DNA of 64,000 bases from positions 186,001 through 250,000 of the forward strand of contig NZ_JYII01000006.1 in assembly GCF_000948415.1 (NCBI RefSeq), in the 5' to 3' direction. This document shows, in pieces, positions 61,745 through 64,000 of this stretch (its first letter is position 1; each line of letters begins with the position of its first letter). The DNA comes from Thalassospira sp. HJ (GTDB taxonomy: Bacteria; Pseudomonadota; Alphaproteobacteria; Rhodospirillales; Thalassospiraceae). Below the pieces are notes generated by a model that searched no databases, had not been told where the DNA came from, and saw only the letters and a list, made by a program, of their open reading frames with translations. Both the position numbers and the translations under genes were made by a program.

Positions 61745-62785
61745 ATGACAAACGCGCCACAATTCCCCGAAGAAATGGGTTTCTCCCAGGAAAGCAGTCT
61801 GGAACGCGATGCAGCTCGTCTGGACGAGTGTGTCGCACGGCTGGCCGAAGCCCGCAAAATGATTTCCTCTATTATATTTGGGCAGAATGATGCCGTAGAG
61901 CAAACACTTATCGGCATTTTATCGGGTGGACATGTGCTGATGGTCGGTGCGCCGGGCCTTGGCAAGTCCCTGCTTGCCCACACACTGGGCAAGGTTCTTG
62001 GCCTGCTTGATAAGCGTGTTCAGTTCACCCCTGATCTGATGCCAGCCGACATTCTGGGTTCCGAAGTGCTGGAAGAAGGGGCCGATGGCAAGCGCGCCTT
62101 TCGCTTTATCAAGGGCCCGGTATTTTGCCAGTTGCTTCTCGCTGACGAGATTAACCGTGCCAGCCCGCGCACCCAGTCAGCCCTTCTGCAGGCCATGCAG
62201 GAACGCGAAGTTTCGGTGGCAGGTTACAGCCACAAGCTGCCTGAACCGTTCCATGTTCTGGCGACCCAGAACCCGCTAGAGCAGGAAGGCACCTATCCCC
62301 TGCCCGAAGCCCAGCTTGACCGTTTCCTGCTTGAAGTCCGCCTGAGCTACCCAAATGCCGACGAAGAACGCAAAATCGTCACCGAAACCACCGGCCGTTA
62401 TCCGGCCCGTCCGCGTCAGGTTCTTCAGACCGATGATCTGGTCGAGGCACAGGACTTTGTCCGCCGCCTGCCAATGCCAGACCGGGTGCTTGATACCATC
62501 ATTGCGCTGTGCCGCGAATGCCGCCCGGAAAGCACATCACTTGCCGATATCCGCGAAAATGTCGCCTGGGGTCCGGGCACACGTGCGGCACAGGCGCTGT
62601 CACTGGCGTGTCGGGCGCGTGCCATGCTGTTTGGCCGCTTTGCACCGTCGATCGAGGATATCGAAGAACTGGCCGTTCCTGTCCTGCGCCATCGTTTCGG
62701 CCTGACCTATGGCGCGCGCGCCGAAGGCTTTACCGCCAAGGGCCTGATTACCGATGCGCTGGCCCATTTGCAGGAGAACAGCTAA
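61745..62785 (+). CDS. MoxR-family AAA+ ATPase
   Basis: 346 residues. Walker A is GAPGLGKSLLAHT and Walker B LLADEINRASPRTQSALLQAMQE, with the sensor region ATQNPLEQEGTYPLPEAQLDRF. MoxR ATPases act as chaperones with von Willebrand A and DUF58 proteins. It is immediately followed by a DUF58 gene with no gap and then a BatA-type gene, the standard moxR operon. Confidence 0.95.
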   Translation: MTNAPQFPEEMGFSQESSLERDAARLDECVARLAEARKMISSIIFGQNDAVEQTLIGILSGGHVLMVGAPGLGKSLLAHTLGKVLGLLDKRVQFTPDLMPADILGSEVLEEGADGKRAFRFIKGPVFCQLLLADEINRASPRTQSALLQAMQEREVSVAGYSHKLPEPFHVLATQNPLEQEGTYPLPEAQLDRFLLEVRLSYPNADEERKIVTETTGRYPARPRQVLQTDDLVEAQDFVRRLPMPDRVLDTIIALCRECRPESTSLADIRENVAWGPGTRAAQALSLACRARAMLFGRFAPSIEDIEELAVPVLRHRFGLTYGARAEGFTAKGLITDALAHLQENS

Positions 62786-63739
62786 TTGGCGAGCACTGCC
62801 GTGCATGATCATGTCGCCGCCGCCCGCGCCCTTGCGGCCCGACTGCCCCAGCTGATTGATGAGTCGCGCCGAACGGCCATCAGTCTGCGCAGCGGCCTGC
62901 ATGGCAATCGCAAGGTCGGACCCGGCAGTGATTTCTGGCAGTTCCGCCCCTATGTCCCCGGCGATCCGACCAACCAGATTGACTGGCGCCGGTCGGCACG
63001 TAGTGAACATACCTTCATCCGCCAGACCGAATGGCAGGCCAGTCACAATTACTGGATCTGGCCGGTTCTATCCCCTTCGACATACTGGTCTGCCAAGGAC
63101 AGCCTGCCATCCAAGGCCGAACGCACCCTGATCATTTCCATCGCGCTGGCCGACCTTTTGATCCGCAATGGCGAAACCGTGGGTACCTTCGATGGTGAAC
63201 GCACGCGCATCACATCGGCCGAGCATCTTGAAAAACTGGCCCACGCGATGCTGGCCACCCCGCAAAGTATTGCTGATCAGGGGGCTAACATTCACCCCGG
63301 ACGTAAGCATTCGGTTCTGATCCTGGGCGACTTCCTTGAGTTTTCCGATCAGGCGGAAAAATCGGCGCAGACCGTGCGCAGGTTAGGCCAGTATCAGAAT
63401 GACGGGGCACTGGTGCAGATCCTTGATCCCGCCGAAATCACCCCGCCATTTCACGGGCGCGTCGATCTGTTTGATACCGACGATCAGATGATTTTTCGCA
63501 GCGAGAAATTCGAAGACCTTGCTGATAGCTATAAAAGGCGGGCACAAAAATGGCGGGCACAGGTCCGCGATGCCGCGCGCCAGAATAACTGGCTATATGA
63601 TCGCCATGTCACATCCGAAAGTGCCAGCCCAACATTGCTCGCCCTTTATCAGCATCTCAGCGAGCGGCAAAATCAAAGCGGGTCAAACGGCCGGGGCCGG
63701 CCCAACATGCACCGCCATAACACGCAGGAGATGTCATGA
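62786..63739 (+). CDS. DUF58 domain protein
   Basis: 317 residues starting with TTG directly after the moxR stop, with AGGAG about 10 bases upstream. The DUF58 signature SDFWQFRPYVPGDPTNQIDW is at about residues 46-66. Partner of MoxR ATPases; its exact job is not established. The stop overlaps the next ATG (ATGA). Confidence 0.9.
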   Translation: MASTAVHDHVAAARALAARLPQLIDESRRTAISLRSGLHGNRKVGPGSDFWQFRPYVPGDPTNQIDWRRSARSEHTFIRQTEWQASHNYWIWPVLSPSTYWSAKDSLPSKAERTLIISIALADLLIRNGETVGTFDGERTRITSAEHLEKLAHAMLATPQSIADQGANIHPGRKHSVLILGDFLEFSDQAEKSAQTVRRLGQYQNDGALVQILDPAEITPPFHGRVDLFDTDDQMIFRSEKFEDLADSYKRRAQKWRAQVRDAARQNNWLYDRHVTSESASPTLLALYQHLSERQNQSGSNGRGRPNMHRHNTQEMS

Positions 63740-64000
63740 GCCTTTCGGCCATCACATTCCTTTATCCTGCGATTCTGGCCGGGCTGATGGTGTTGCCCAT
63801 TGTCTGGCTTTTGATCCGATCCGCCCCGCGTTCGCCAAAAACCGTTGTCTTCCCGGCTGCACGCATTTTGCGTGGTCTTAAAAGCAAGCGCCGCGACATT
63901 CAGCGTGCCCCGATCTGGCAGACCATTCTGCGCTGTCTGATCCTGACGCTTCTGATTATTGCCGCAGCCCGCCCGGTAATGAACCGCAATGACTTTGCCG
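63736..64000 (+). CDS. BatA/DUF4159-type membrane protein, truncated by window edge
   Basis: Only the first 88 codons are in the window. CAGGAG precedes the ATG. The N-terminus has a membrane helix (FLYPAILAGLMVLPIVWLLI) followed by the BatA pattern PKTVVFPAARILRGLKS and a second helix (ILRCLILTLLIIAAARPV). It belongs to the moxR operon; the rest of the protein lies beyond base 64000. Confidence 0.8.
   Translation, partial: MSLSAITFLYPAILAGLMVLPIVWLLIRSAPRSPKTVVFPAARILRGLKSKRRDIQRAPIWQTILRCLILTLLIIAAARPVMNRNDFA

Noticed and set aside
1-64000. CRISPR array or insertion sequence
   Set aside because: No series of spaced direct repeats and no transposase-like protein was found in either strand.

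Overview
The window looks like a chromosomal segment of a free-living alphaproteobacterium. Gene content and gene order (hut locus, TRAP transporters, cobST, DUF1285-NudC-like-CCA cluster, MoxR/DUF58/BatA cluster) suggest a Rhodospirillales member of the Thalassospira kind; the taxon is an inference. The backbone is moderately GC-rich. Bases about 12756-29502 are clearly more AT-rich and form an inserted element.

Backbone, left part (1-12.7 kb): a dienelactone hydrolase and a 2-hydroxyacid dehydrogenase, then a complete histidine-utilisation locus. hutF-hutC run leftward and hutI-hutH-hutG-hutU run rightward. A perfect palindrome that is the probable HutC operator lies in the divergent gap. 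The route is the five-step one (HutH, HutU, HutI, HutF, HutG). A TRAP transporter (dctP-dctQ-dctM) follows immediately.

Integrated element (12756-29502): an integrative and mobilizable element in the 3' end of a tRNA-Leu(CAA) gene, flanked by 31-bp direct repeats. It carries a relaxase with a nested out-of-frame small mob gene, a MobC-like accessory protein, a small controller-like XRE regulator with a perfect palindromic operator, and a membrane protein. Next is a three-gene operon of an MmeI-like adenine methyltransferase lacking an obvious nuclease, an SF2 helicase and a GIY-YIG (T5orf172-like) protein. Then come a primase-like replication protein, an H-NS-like silencer, two unknown membrane proteins and two tyrosine recombinases. 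The operon is the best candidate for a little-described defence system.

Backbone, right part (29.5-64 kb): YqaA/DedA protein, DsbB, an AraC regulator with a TonB siderophore receptor (Fur-box-like site and tandem repeats), HNH nuclease, rpmB, two c-di-GMP proteins, gluQ, cobT-cobS, a J-domain protein, bolA, a sorbosone-dehydrogenase-like protein with a dihaem cytochrome c, a frameshifted solute-binding sensor, CBS and CorC-like proteins, aroB-aroK, two tiny ORFs leading into a 688-residue secreted protein, xerD, a GDSL hydrolase, the CCA enzyme, a CoA-type Nudix hydrolase, DUF1285, and the start of a moxR-DUF58-BatA operon that runs off the right edge.
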